A stretch of 64,000 bases of DNA. It comes from CAZJTL01 sp964548905. GTDB lineage: Bacteria > Cyanobacteriota > Cyanobacteriia > Cyanobacteriales > Xenococcaceae. The translations under genes and the position numbers were made by a program. Positions 7,829-16,225 of this stretch are shown in pieces (within the stretch, counting starts at the first letter, position 1; each line of letters starts with the position of its first letter). Below the pieces are notes generated by a model that saw only the letters and a list, made by a program, of their open reading frames with translations, ran no database searches and was not told the origin of the DNA. The stretch covers positions 1-64,000 of the forward strand of contig CAZJTL010000001.1 of assembly GCA_964548905.1 (NCBI GenBank), given 5' to 3'.

Positions 7829-9157
7829 ATGCTGATAGAGTTCACGGTCGGTAACTATCTATCATTTAAGGAAAAAGTCACCTTTAGCATGGAGGCGATA
7901 CAGACGAGTATTGAAGGATCTTCGTCAACCGATTCCTCAGATTTAGACGCAAAGACAGAACTAAATAATAACAATATTTTTGAAGTTGATGATGAACTCA
8001 ATCTTTTAAAAAGTGCGGCGATATATGGCGCAAATGCGAGTGGAAAAAGTAATCTCATTAAAGCTATTAGCTTTATGGTCAGATTTATTCGAGATTCTTC
8101 TAAAGATACTCAAGTCACAGATTTAATAGATGTAGAAGAATTTAGATTAAGCACAGAAACTATCAGAAAACCTTCTTTTTTTGAAATTGTTTTTTTGTTA
8201 GAAAGAAAACGATATAGATACGGTTTTGAAGCCAGTCAAAATGAAGTTTTTTCCGAATGGCTATATTATACTCCAACCAAAAAAGAATATAAACTTTTTA
8301 CCAGGAAAACTCAAGAATTTAATATTACAAATGTATTTAAGGAAGGTAAAAATTTAGAAAATAAAACAAGACGAAATGCTTTATTTTTATCTGTTACTGC
8401 TCAATTCAATGGCAAACTATCGCAAAAAATACTAGATTGGTTTGACGAATTAATCATAATTTCTGGATTAGAGGGTAATTTTCCTAGTGAATTTACGGCT
8501 GGACTCTTAAAAGAAAAAAAACATAAAAACGATATCATTAATTTAATGAGAAAATTTGATTTAAGTATTGATGATATTCGAGTTACTGAAAGAGAAATAC
8601 CTTCACATTTTTTTCCAAAAGAAATTCTAGAAGAATTATCAAAACGGGCAGTAAGAGGAAAAATAGTAACTTTTGATATCATTACAATACATAAACAATA
8701 TGACTCTCAAGGCAAAGTATTTGCCACAGAAGAATTCGATATGGATTTCCATGAATCGGAAGGTACTAAAAAAATATTTGCATTTGCTGCTCCTATGTTA
8801 ACTAGCTTGAAAGAGGGAAGAGTTTTAGTAATTGATGAACTAGATGCGCGTCTACATCCTATGCTCGTCGAATCTATAATTGAATTGTTTAATTCTAATG
8901 ATACTAATCCTAAAAATGCACAGCTTATTTTTACGACTCAAAATACTAATTTGTTGAGCAAGAAAATTTTTAGAAAAGATCAAATATGGTTTACTGAAAA
9001 AAACCAATATGAAGTAACAGATCTTTACTCACTTGTAGAATATAATAACGTTCCAGAAGAAGCTTCATTTGAAAACGATTATATTAAAGGTAAATATGGT
9101 GCAATTCCCTATATTGGTAACTTGAAAGATTTAATTAAATTTAATGCCAAGAAATAG
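7829..9157 (+). CDS. AAA15-type ATPase, RloA/AbiLi-like
   Basis: A 442-residue ABC/SMC-like ATPase of the OLD/RecF class. The N-terminus MLIEFTVGNYLSFKE is typical. Walker A GANASGKS lies at 67-74. The ABC-type signature region is in the middle (MDFHESEGTKKIFAFA). Walker B VLVIDELD has Asp336 and Glu337, followed by a TTQN sensor. In phage-defence modules such ATPases act with a TOPRIM nuclease, here the next gene, which overlaps this one by 14 bases in another frame. The pair lacks HIP1 sites, unlike its flanks. Function as defence is inferred from family and pairing; the exact system type is not settled. Confidence 0.82.
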   Translation: MLIEFTVGNYLSFKEKVTFSMEAIQTSIEGSSSTDSSDLDAKTELNNNNIFEVDDELNLLKSAAIYGANASGKSNLIKAISFMVRFIRDSSKDTQVTDLIDVEEFRLSTETIRKPSFFEIVFLLERKRYRYGFEASQNEVFSEWLYYTPTKKEYKLFTRKTQEFNITNVFKEGKNLENKTRRNALFLSVTAQFNGKLSQKILDWFDELIIISGLEGNFPSEFTAGLLKEKKHKNDIINLMRKFDLSIDDIRVTEREIPSHFFPKEILEELSKRAVRGKIVTFDIITIHKQYDSQGKVFATEEFDMDFHESEGTKKIFAFAAPMLTSLKEGRVLVIDELDARLHPMLVESIIELFNSNDTNPKNAQLIFTTQNTNLLSKKIFRKDQIWFTEKNQYEVTDLYSLVEYNNVPEEASFENDYIKGKYGAIPYIGNLKDLIKFNAKK

Positions 9158-9758
9158 ACAAAATACGGTAGGGAAAAGAGGAGAAACTCGCAAACGTTTC
9201 TTAATTGTTTGTGAAGGAAAACAAACCGAACCCAACTATTTTACTGGTTTTCAAAATGAACTTAGAACGATAGCTTTTATGCAAATTGAAGGAAAAAGTA
9301 TGGTTTCTTTAAGTTTGGTTAAAGAAGCAAAAAGATTAAAAGATGAAGATGGTGAGTATGACGAAGTGTGGTGTGTATTAGATCGCGATTTTAAATCAGA
9401 AAATAATAATCAACAAAATTTTAACGCAGCAATAGAGTTAGCTAACCGCAATCAAATTAATTTAGCAGTATCTAATGATGCTTTTGAGTTATGGTTTTTA
9501 CTGCATTACGAATATTATTCTAGTACAACTCATCGAAGTGATTTAATTACAATGCTTTGTGATAAAAAACGTTTAGGAACAAAGTATAAAAAGAATAGTG
9601 CAGATATGTATGAAAAACTTAAAGAAAAACAGCCTGAAGCAATTAAAAATGCAGAAAATCTTTGGAATAATTGCAACTGTAACTATAATACTAATCCTTC
9701 CACAACAGTTTTTCTACTAGTTAAAAGACTTAATTCTTTAAGCCAAAAAACTACTTAA
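9144..9758 (+). CDS. RloB-like protein with a TOPRIM-type motif set
   Basis: This 204-residue protein begins with a basic stretch and then shows FLIVCEGKQTEPNYF (acidic residues Glu24 and Glu29) and VLDRDF (Asp80, Asp82). These are the Glu and DxD motifs of a TOPRIM fold, as in RloB/AbiLii proteins. SNDAFELWFLLHYE (110-123) is a further RloB-family hallmark. TOPRIM proteins paired with an AAA ATPase often act as nucleases triggered by infection. The start overlaps the end of the ATPase gene, so they are co-translated. The exact target, such as tRNA or DNA, is unknown. Confidence 0.85.
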   Translation: MPRNRQNTVGKRGETRKRFLIVCEGKQTEPNYFTGFQNELRTIAFMQIEGKSMVSLSLVKEAKRLKDEDGEYDEVWCVLDRDFKSENNNQQNFNAAIELANRNQINLAVSNDAFELWFLLHYEYYSSTTHRSDLITMLCDKKRLGTKYKKNSADMYEKLKEKQPEAIKNAENLWNNCNCNYNTNPSTTVFLLVKRLNSLSQKTT

Positions 9759-9834
9759 TATTTTTTGTCTCTATGATCGCGATCGCACTAAATTCACTTA
9801 AATTAGCTAATTTGTCGACCTACTTCTGCTTTCC

Positions 9835-11997
9835 TCAAGGTTGTTGCTGCTCTTCGGTATTTGGTGTTGGATTGGCATTGGGTTGTTTATTTTCTGCCCC
9901 TGGTTTGGTTTTGCTGTGTTGAGGTTTTTTGTTTTTCTCTGCCTCTGCTGCGGCTGCGGCTTTTTGTTTCTCAACTTCAAGATCGAAACTACAGTGAGAG
10001 AACATATATTTAATTAAATTTTGATAGTCCTCTTCGTAGCCAAACCACCAAGGAAGATGACCTGGTGGTGCTTTAGTAGGATTAAATGTCAATTGATCGT
10101 AGAGCAAATAGCCAGTGGATTTAGCTACATCTCCTTTCTTCCAACCTACTTGTGTGGCAAAATTACGCCATTGATCGGTAGAGTAATTACCTGTACCAGC
10201 TAAACTTGTCCAAACTTGTTGTTGTGGTCGAAAACCAAAACGACCGTTACTATATTGTGACCAAATTCGATCGAGGGTGCTGAGATCGATACATGCTAGT
10301 GCAGAAACTTGCTGAACATTAATAAACTCTCCTGAAGTTTGGCTGCGAGCGATTTGAACGATCGCGTCCAGTAATTGATTAGTAGCTAAATCTGCTTCTT
10401 GCCATTTTTCTTGCGCTAGCAAATCCCTTATTGGTCGATAGTCCATTCCCGTGGCGGATGAAATTAAAAAACTATCTCCATCATTAACGTTTAGATTATT
10501 ACTAGTATCACTGGGTGCTGGATTTGGAGTAGGGGCAATCCCTTGTGGTTGTCCAGTCCCTTGTGGTTGCCCAGTCCCTTGTGGTTGCCCAGTCCCTTGT
10601 GGTTGACCTGTAGGGGCAATCCCTTGTGGTTGCCCAGTCCCTTGTGGTTGTACTGGAGTAGAGGGATTGCTTGGTGCTGAAATCCAATTGGGAGTAGAAG
10701 AGGGATTGCTTAGTGCTGGAGTCCAGTTAGGAGTAGAAGAGGGATTACTCAGTGCTTGATTCCCACTGGGTTTGGAGAAAGTAGGAATACTTCCTGAGTT
10801 GCCTGAATTATTAATAGCTACTTGTTCGCCGTCACCAGTATTATTATTAGCAGGAGTTTCGCTTGGTTTTTGAGTAGTAACAGATGAACTAGGATTGTTG
10901 TTTGTGGTTGGAGACTGAGAATTGTTGGCAGAGTTAGAGGGGGGAGTAGTCGCTTGTGCTTGTGGTGATGTTGTAGTTGTACTGCTACCAGTTCCAGCAG
11001 CAGTTGTAGCTGGTTGCTTGGGTGGCGCTTCTGGTTTGGTAGTACTGGGTGTAGAACTTCCAGCAGTAGTTGTAGCTGGTTGCTTGGGTGGCGTTTCTGG
11101 TTTGGTAGTACTGGGTGTAGAACTTCCAGCAGTAGTTGTAGCTGGTTGCTTGGGTGGCGTTTCTGGTTTGGTGGTACTGGGTGTAGAACTTCCAGCAGCG
11201 TTTGTAGTTGTCTGTTGTGGTGCTGTTGCTGTCGCGGTAGCACCTTGAGCTTTTTGGGCTAGTTGTTTGTAAGTATTGATAGGAACGGCATAAATAGAAG
11301 AAGAACCAGTACGCGGATCGATAAAAGCTTGTCCGTGAATGCCAATTAAAAACCCATTTCGATCTAAGACTGGACCACCACTCATTCCTGTGAGAGCCTC
11401 TCCGTCATAAACTAGAGAGTAACCTTTTTCTGTGGGCGTAGGTAAAACGGCAACAATACTGACTGTGAAAAATCGATAGAAGCGATCGCTCTCTTCTCTT
11501 AGCGAACCTGGATAGCCAGCATAAAAGACATCCTGACCTTCACTCGCTTCATCAGAGTTACCTACCTCAGCAATTTGATAATTCTGATCGGTATTGAATT
11601 GAATCATTGCCAAGTCCACATTTGGCAATCTTTTGACGGCGTTGTAGTCGGCAGCATAGCTTCTCCCGTCTGGAGTTTGGACTGTATATTGACCTGGTTT
11701 CTCAACTACGTGCCAGTTAGTCAAAACCGTGTAAGTTTTTCCTGATTGCCCAACGATCACTCCAGAACCAGTACCTTGACCGTCAATACCCACAGTAATT
11801 TGTTTGGCACGAAGACTGATTTGTTGCGGTGTTAATGTCTGATTGCTTTTAATTGCTTGTGCTAGCTCAAATGTGGAGATACTAGAAACAGATTTAACTA
11901 AATGAGCAGGGCGATCGCTTGCACTAACTTCTGACGCGCCTTGGATCGCCAATGTCAGACCAACTATTACTATTGCTAATTTTTGTGAAAAAATCAT
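9835..11997 (-). CDS. secreted trypsin-like serine protease with C-terminal GUN4 domain
   Basis: This 720-residue fusion has a signal peptide (1-27, ending VSAS). A chymotrypsin-fold protease follows, with triad His96 (LTNWHVV), Asp128 (NVDLAMI) and Ser206 (GMSGGPV). Then comes a Thr/Pro/Ser/Gln-rich linker with three 22-residue repeats and many GQPQG units. A GUN4 domain at about 515-675 is recognised by MDYRPIRDLLAQEKWQEAD, WSQYSNGRFGF, VGWKKGD and GHLPWW. A Lys/Ala/Pro-rich tail ends the protein. GUN4 binds porphyrins and stimulates Mg-chelatase in its stand-alone form; in an exported protein its role must differ, perhaps sensing tetrapyrroles. Two bases separate it from the upstream protease gene, so they form one operon. 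Confidence 0.85.
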   Translation of the reverse strand: MIFSQKLAIVIVGLTLAIQGASEVSASDRPAHLVKSVSSISTFELAQAIKSNQTLTPQQISLRAKQITVGIDGQGTGSGVIVGQSGKTYTVLTNWHVVEKPGQYTVQTPDGRSYAADYNAVKRLPNVDLAMIQFNTDQNYQIAEVGNSDEASEGQDVFYAGYPGSLREESDRFYRFFTVSIVAVLPTPTEKGYSLVYDGEALTGMSGGPVLDRNGFLIGIHGQAFIDPRTGSSSIYAVPINTYKQLAQKAQGATATATAPQQTTTNAAGSSTPSTTKPETPPKQPATTTAGSSTPSTTKPETPPKQPATTTAGSSTPSTTKPEAPPKQPATTAAGTGSSTTTTSPQAQATTPPSNSANNSQSPTTNNNPSSSVTTQKPSETPANNNTGDGEQVAINNSGNSGSIPTFSKPSGNQALSNPSSTPNWTPALSNPSSTPNWISAPSNPSTPVQPQGTGQPQGIAPTGQPQGTGQPQGTGQPQGTGQPQGIAPTPNPAPSDTSNNLNVNDGDSFLISSATGMDYRPIRDLLAQEKWQEADLATNQLLDAIVQIARSQTSGEFINVQQVSALACIDLSTLDRIWSQYSNGRFGFRPQQQVWTSLAGTGNYSTDQWRNFATQVGWKKGDVAKSTGYLLYDQLTFNPTKAPPGHLPWWFGYEEDYQNLIKYMFSHCSFDLEVEKQKAAAAAEAEKNKKPQHSKTKPGAENKQPNANPTPNTEEQQQP
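10529..10650. repeat. coding direct repeats that include a dispersed intergenic element
   Basis: Units of CAGTCCCTTGTGGTTGCC (18 bases) repeat in tandem and encode GQPQGT. At both ends of the array a longer unit beginning GTAGGGGCAATCCCTTGTGG occurs (10529-10551 and 10610-10635). The 26 bases at 10610-10635 are identical, in reverse complement, to two intergenic copies at 57168-57193 and 57205-57230. Confidence 0.8.
11012..11209. repeat. three tandem 66-bp repeats in the protease-GUN4 gene
   Basis: Units begin at 11012, 11078 and 11144 and are nearly identical. They encode a 22-residue Thr/Ser/Pro-rich block (TTKPETPPKQPATT core). The low number of differences suggests recent slippage or unequal exchange. 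They create long spurious open frames on both strands. Confidence 0.85.
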
Positions 11998-11999
11998 AT

Positions 12000-13001
12000 T
12001 TATAATTCTATTCTTGCGCCAGGCGAACCTGATTTAGGCGATATATTAGTACATTTTTTTCTTGCTTCTGCTTCCGCTTGCATCCGTAGAATAGCCTCTG
12101 GGATAGGCTTTTTCGGGTTTGACTCTGTATTTATAGGTTGTATTTTGACATTAGTTAAAGGTTCAGGCAAGCTGTCGTTTTTGGCCTCTAGCAACTCAGG
12201 CGTAAATTTTATGACTTTTTCAATGGGAATTGCTAAACTAGAGCGATTTATTAAATCTTGTAGGGGTTTACAGGGTACAGAGCCATCTTCATAAAGATCT
12301 GGAGCATCCCAAAGAGGATAGGCGTGTTTGCCGTTAATCCCTACTAATTCCCCTAAATTATTCAGCAAGGGTCCACCACTCATCCCTTTTTCTAAGTCGT
12401 TAGTGTAGCCAATTTGATATCCTTCTTCTAAATTTTTGTCCAAAACAATCGCTATTCTACCTGGTCTAATCGCTAATTCTGCTGGCTTTGTTGCTGAATT
12501 AGGCTCATTATTAAGATTTTTTTTGCCTAAATTATGGGGATAGCCAGCAGCAAATACTTCATCTCCTACTTTTAGGCTAGCTGAATTGCCAATGGTTGCT
12601 ACTGGATAAGCAGTTTTTTCGCTGCGAAACTGCAAGAGAGCTAAATCGTACTTGGCAAAATCCACATTGTCGATCATTTCAGCCTCATGTATTTTGCCAT
12701 CGGCAGTAATAATTCGATAAGGAGGATTTCCTGCTCTCAATACATGTCTATTAGTAATAACGGTGTAAACTGAATTATGTTGACGGACGATCGCACCAGA
12801 ACCTAATACGTCCCGATCGCTCACTTTAACAGTTACTGTTTGGGCTATCTCATCAATTCGATCTAATAGTTCTGGAGAAAAGGACGCTAAGGTCAATTCT
12901 TTAAATTGCGATAAGTCTCCTGGTGTAATCAGTAATAAACTGGCTACGATTACCAATATTTTGGCAGGAGTAGACCATTTGATGGCACTTAAACTAAACA
13001 T
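12000..13001 (-). CDS. secreted trypsin-like serine protease
   Basis: A 333-residue exported protease and paralogue of the protease part of the next gene. An N-terminal hydrophobic segment (about 13-28, AKILVIVASLLLITPG) is a signal peptide or anchor. The triad is His86 (ITNRHVL), Asp119 (KYDLALL) and Ser208 (GMSGGPLL), so it should be active. The last 80 residues are charged, without a recognised domain. Its stop codon lies two bases before the start of the protease-GUN4 gene on the same strand. Substrates are unknown. Confidence 0.88.
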   Translation of the reverse strand: MFSLSAIKWSTPAKILVIVASLLLITPGDLSQFKELTLASFSPELLDRIDEIAQTVTVKVSDRDVLGSGAIVRQHNSVYTVITNRHVLRAGNPPYRIITADGKIHEAEMIDNVDFAKYDLALLQFRSEKTAYPVATIGNSASLKVGDEVFAAGYPHNLGKKNLNNEPNSATKPAELAIRPGRIAIVLDKNLEEGYQIGYTNDLEKGMSGGPLLNNLGELVGINGKHAYPLWDAPDLYEDGSVPCKPLQDLINRSSLAIPIEKVIKFTPELLEAKNDSLPEPLTNVKIQPINTESNPKKPIPEAILRMQAEAEARKKCTNISPKSGSPGARIEL

Positions 13002-13399
13002 TAGAAAAGCATATTTCTTACTAATCTAGCTCGATCGATTCAATCTAAACACTCAGCAGTCTAATCTCGATCGCACCAACACAAACTATCTAAGTATTGG
13101 GGATAATCTTTGATTTAACTTACTAAGATGATTCGAGCAAGTCCAAGTTGAATCGTATCAACTTTATCATCCAAGTTTGTTAAGTTACTCAAAAACTTTT
13201 TTAAAACTAAAGGTTTGAGAGTTGATACCTTAAAAGCTTAAAAGCGCCTTTCTCCATTGCACTAATACTTAAGGCGCTTAAATTGTCTGTGAGGAGATTC
13301 GGTATATAGATTTCTCTTAGTAGTGTTATTTAGCTACCTTTGTCAACTTCTGCTAGAAATCTAATGTTTACTCTTCCAAGATTCGAGCTTTGAGAAAAT
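13002..13399. other. intergenic region between the COP23 gene and the protease operon
   Basis: About 400 AT-rich bases that should contain the promoter of the protease operon (reading left) and the end of the COP23 gene. The only strong structure is the 9-bp inverted repeat at 13242-13279. I do not see a small gene here. Confidence 0.5.
13242..13279. repeat. 9-bp inverted repeat, possible terminator of the COP23 gene
   Basis: AAGCGCCTT and AAGGCGCTT pair perfectly across 20 bases. Read on the minus strand, downstream of the COP23 gene, the stem is followed by a T-rich stretch without a clean T run. It may be a terminator or an operator for the protease genes. Confidence 0.4.
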
Positions 13400-13930
13400 T
13401 TATTCTTCGACTGGAACTTGTTCTAGGAATTTATCTAAATCGACATAAAACTCTCTATCGTTGTAGAAAGCTACATCGTCACTCAATAAAATCGTGTTAC
13501 CAGATACGCTACGACGAAAATCAACTAGCTTGATTAAAACCTCTTCTGGATTAGCATTGGGTTCGAGAGTAATCAATACATTAGTATCTGGGCAAGAACC
13601 GCCTTTAGATTTGGCAACACAAATTACTGGTTGCCTATTTATATTACCTGTCCTTATATATTTTAAAGAGCCATCAGACAAATATTTTTGGAAACGGCTA
13701 GACACTTCCAGGCAACGTTTTTGAGCAGTCCATCGATCGGAGAAGGAATTTACCCAATTAATCAGGGTTACTCTTCCCCTGGGTGTATTAACGTGAGTTC
13801 CCCAAGTGCCATTAAGTTGAGCGCAATAGTAAGTATTAGCACTAGCTTGAGATGGTTGAATCATACCAGCAGTAGCACTGATTACAACAGCCACCCCAGT
13901 AAGAATTTTAGCCAAAAATTTGGTTTTCAT
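13400..13930 (-). CDS. secreted COP23-domain protein
   Basis: A 176-residue protein with a clear signal peptide (about 1-30, ending SQASA) and a mature domain starting YYCAQLNGTWGT. That opening, the central cysteines (RCLEVSSRF, VICVAKSKGGSCP) and the ending match the COP23 family, named after a circadian oscillating polypeptide of Cyanothece. The four or so cysteines suggest disulphides outside the cytoplasm. Biochemical function is not known for the family. It is read in the same direction as the two proteases 400 bases further on, and they may act together. Confidence 0.75.
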   Translation of the reverse strand: MKTKFLAKILTGVAVVISATAGMIQPSQASANTYYCAQLNGTWGTHVNTPRGRVTLINWVNSFSDRWTAQKRCLEVSSRFQKYLSDGSLKYIRTGNINRQPVICVAKSKGGSCPDTNVLITLEPNANPEEVLIKLVDFRRSVSGNTILLSDDVAFYNDREFYVDLDKFLEQVPVEE

Positions 13931-14039
13931 TTTTTTGAGAATTGCTTTGCCACGATTAAGCAGTAAATATCCTTAACTATAGTAATTTTAACGAAATTTG
14001 TGCATAAATAAACATTACCCTTGACAAAACCTTACACAT

Positions 14040-14205
14040 GGACTAGGGATTAGGGGTGTAAGGGTGTAGGGTGTAGGGGAAAGTAGGAAGTAGCAAGTAG
14101 CAAGCAGTAAGTAGCAAGTAAAAACTTATGACTTATGACTTATGACTTATGACTTATGACTTCTGCCTTCTGCCTTCTGCCCTCCGCCTTCTTTTCCCTA
14201 ATCCC
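14040..14205. repeat. heptanucleotide repeat cluster
   Basis: Successive short tandem arrays: variants of TAGGGTG, then AAGTAGC, ACTTATG (five copies) and CTTCTGC/CCTTCTG. This is typical of the short tandemly repeated sequences in cyanobacterial intergenic DNA. No gene is seen here. Confidence 0.85.
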
Positions 14206-14211
14206 TTTGAA

Positions 14212-15039
14212 TTAGATGCCAAAACCGTTACCTCGATCACCACTGATTTTGGTAGCCATATTTCTGATGACTTTCCTGATTCTAGATTGTAAGCTGCGAT
14301 CCCCTGCCCAAATAATTGGAGTACCTGTCTTGAGCAAAGTAGGTGCAGGACTCCAATAATAAATTGAAATCAGTTTGCGACTGCACTCTTGAGGACAGGA
14401 TAACTTTTGGGGTACGCCGTGTAAAGTTTCTGAAGTAGTTGGAAAAATTAAGCTGCGATTGAAATAAGGCGCATAACCAATTTTGTTATCTTGTTTCTTC
14501 GGATTCCATAGTTCTATACCTCCTCCCCAAGTAGGATCCCAATCTCGATTGAGATAGATGAGTAAGTTGACACGACGGATCAATGGTAAGGTAGGATGTT
14601 TGGTATAGTCTGCGTGTATGTCTAACCAACCTCCCCTATACATTTCGTGCAAACCTGCGCCAAAAAACGAAGGATCGGCAACTAAATCGTTAATACCTGT
14701 GATTTTCTTGATTTGCTCGATGAATTCTGTTGAATTAAGCCAAAGACAAAATAATTGGGTAAACGTGGACAATCCAGCGATTCCTCGTGAAGTTGCTTTT
14801 AATTCGTTAACGGTATCCCAAGTAATCCAATCCCGATTTTCCGCTTGAGGAAATTCAGATAGTACGCGATCGAGAACTTCAGGATTAAAAAGATCGTCAA
14901 TGACTAGATGAGAATAAGGCTTTCCTCTTCTGTAATCTTGTTATAGCGATTCTGAATCATGGCGAAGACGATTAAGCGAACCCATAAATAAGTTCAAATC
15001 TACCAAATCTTGAACCGCACTAACTGGAATATAATTCAT
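14212..15039 (-). pseudogene. 2OG-Fe(II) oxygenase, interrupted by an in-frame stop
   Basis: From an ATG at 15039 the frame reads MNYIPVSAVQDLVDLNLF, meets TAA at 14941-14943 (codon 33), then stays open in the same frame to 14212. The part after the stop has KPYSHLVIDDLFNP, then the Fe motif HADYTKHP and the distal His and Arg (LHGVPQ, CSRKLISIYYW) of a prolyl-4-hydroxylase-like oxygenase. No ATG, GTG or TTG follows the stop until a TTG at 14772, inside the domain. Full length would be 275 residues. It is either a fresh nonsense mutation, a sequencing error or a start upstream of the domain that I cannot see. It lies beside a glycosyltransferase gene. Confidence 0.7.
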
Positions 15040-15079
15040 GTCAATTTCTTCCTATCAAAGCTAAATTTTTGGAAATTAC

Positions 15080-15982
15080 TTACAAATTATCTGGTGCGTA
15101 TTTTTCGGCAATCTTGTCTCTGTATGAATCGCGATCGCCACCAAGAATGTCGATACTTCGTCTGATTGCCCATTCTGTCAAAATACCGATACAAGCAATT
15201 TTTTCTTCTGTTGACAGAGGAAAGCGCATAATGGCTGATAAGTACTCTTGAAAAATAGTGATACCTTTAGGAAGAATGGGGTTTTTTGCCTTAGTATCGA
15301 ACCACTTCAATTTAGTAGGATTATCGTGAATTGAAGCCATATATGATTCAGGATGGCTACGACGACAAAACAGGTGTTCTTCTGTATAGGCAATATTGCC
15401 TTGAAGTAACATTTCCGCAGTTATGTTGCGATCGGAACCAACAAAACTACCATATAGCTTCGTTTTTTTGATAAAGTCGCTTCTCATCAAGGCAAAGGGT
15501 TCGGTAAAATGCCTTACCCAAAGAATGCGCCAAAATCTATCTCTAGGGCGTTTGCCATCTAATCTGATATCGTAGTCGTAAGTACCAGTTTTGTTGTCTT
15601 GTGGGTCAATTTCGTAGGCAGGACTATGAGCGATCGCCAGAGTAGGATCTCCATCCAGTAATTCTACGCACTGACGTAGATAATCTGGTTCTAACATGTC
15701 GTCATGTGCTGACCATTTAAAATAGGTTGATTCTTGTTGTTGAAAAACAAAATTATGATTGGGTGCTGCACCAAGATTTTCTGATTGTCGATAATAGGTA
15801 ATACGACTATCTTTCTTCAGATATTCTCGACATATTTCTTCCGTTGCATCTGTTGAGGCATTGTCACTAATAATAATGCGAAAATCTGTAAAAGTTTGTG
15901 CCAAGGTTGAGTCTAATGCTCTACTAATGTAGTTTGCTCCGTTATATACTGGCAAACCAATTATTACTCGCGAATTGTTCAT
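15080..15982 (-). CDS. GT2-family glycosyltransferase
   Basis: A 300-residue cytoplasmic GT-A enzyme. The N-terminus VIIGLPVYNGANYISRALDS is the nucleotide-binding start. SDNASTDATEEIC and the metal motif in WSAHDDML (near residue 92) follow. It closely resembles the GT2 domain of the gene at 36617-37675, so the two may act on similar surface sugars. It lies 40 bases downstream, on the same strand, of the end point of nothing recognisable, and just upstream of the broken oxygenase gene, with which it could be transcribed. Donor and acceptor are unknown. Confidence 0.87.
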   Translation of the reverse strand: MNNSRVIIGLPVYNGANYISRALDSTLAQTFTDFRIIISDNASTDATEEICREYLKKDSRITYYRQSENLGAAPNHNFVFQQQESTYFKWSAHDDMLEPDYLRQCVELLDGDPTLAIAHSPAYEIDPQDNKTGTYDYDIRLDGKRPRDRFWRILWVRHFTEPFALMRSDFIKKTKLYGSFVGSDRNITAEMLLQGNIAYTEEHLFCRRSHPESYMASIHDNPTKLKWFDTKAKNPILPKGITIFQEYLSAIMRFPLSTEEKIACIGILTEWAIRRSIDILGGDRDSYRDKIAEKYAPDNL

Positions 15983-16225
15983 ATATTCGGCTTTTCAATA
16001 CCCTTTAATTTTTTATTACATTATTAAGGTTTTTAATTAAAACATTTATGATTTTTTGATGAAGTGAAGACAAAATTCTATTAAAAATTAGTAAAATTTT
16101 ACGATTTAGCAATTCTAAATAAAAAGATATCTAATATAGGAAATAGGATAGGCGCGATTTCTCCAGAAACGCGATCGCCTCTCAACTCAGAATAAAAGCG
16201 CCGTAACAGGAAACAGTTTGTAGAA

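Noticed and set aside
11012..11209. Possible CRISPR array
   Set aside because: Units are contiguous without spacers and lie in frame within a gene.
10818..11262. Long open frames on both strands inside the protease-GUN4 linker
   Set aside because: They are created by the 66-bp tandem repeats, which keep all frames open; the main frame has a signal peptide, protease triad and GUN4 domain.
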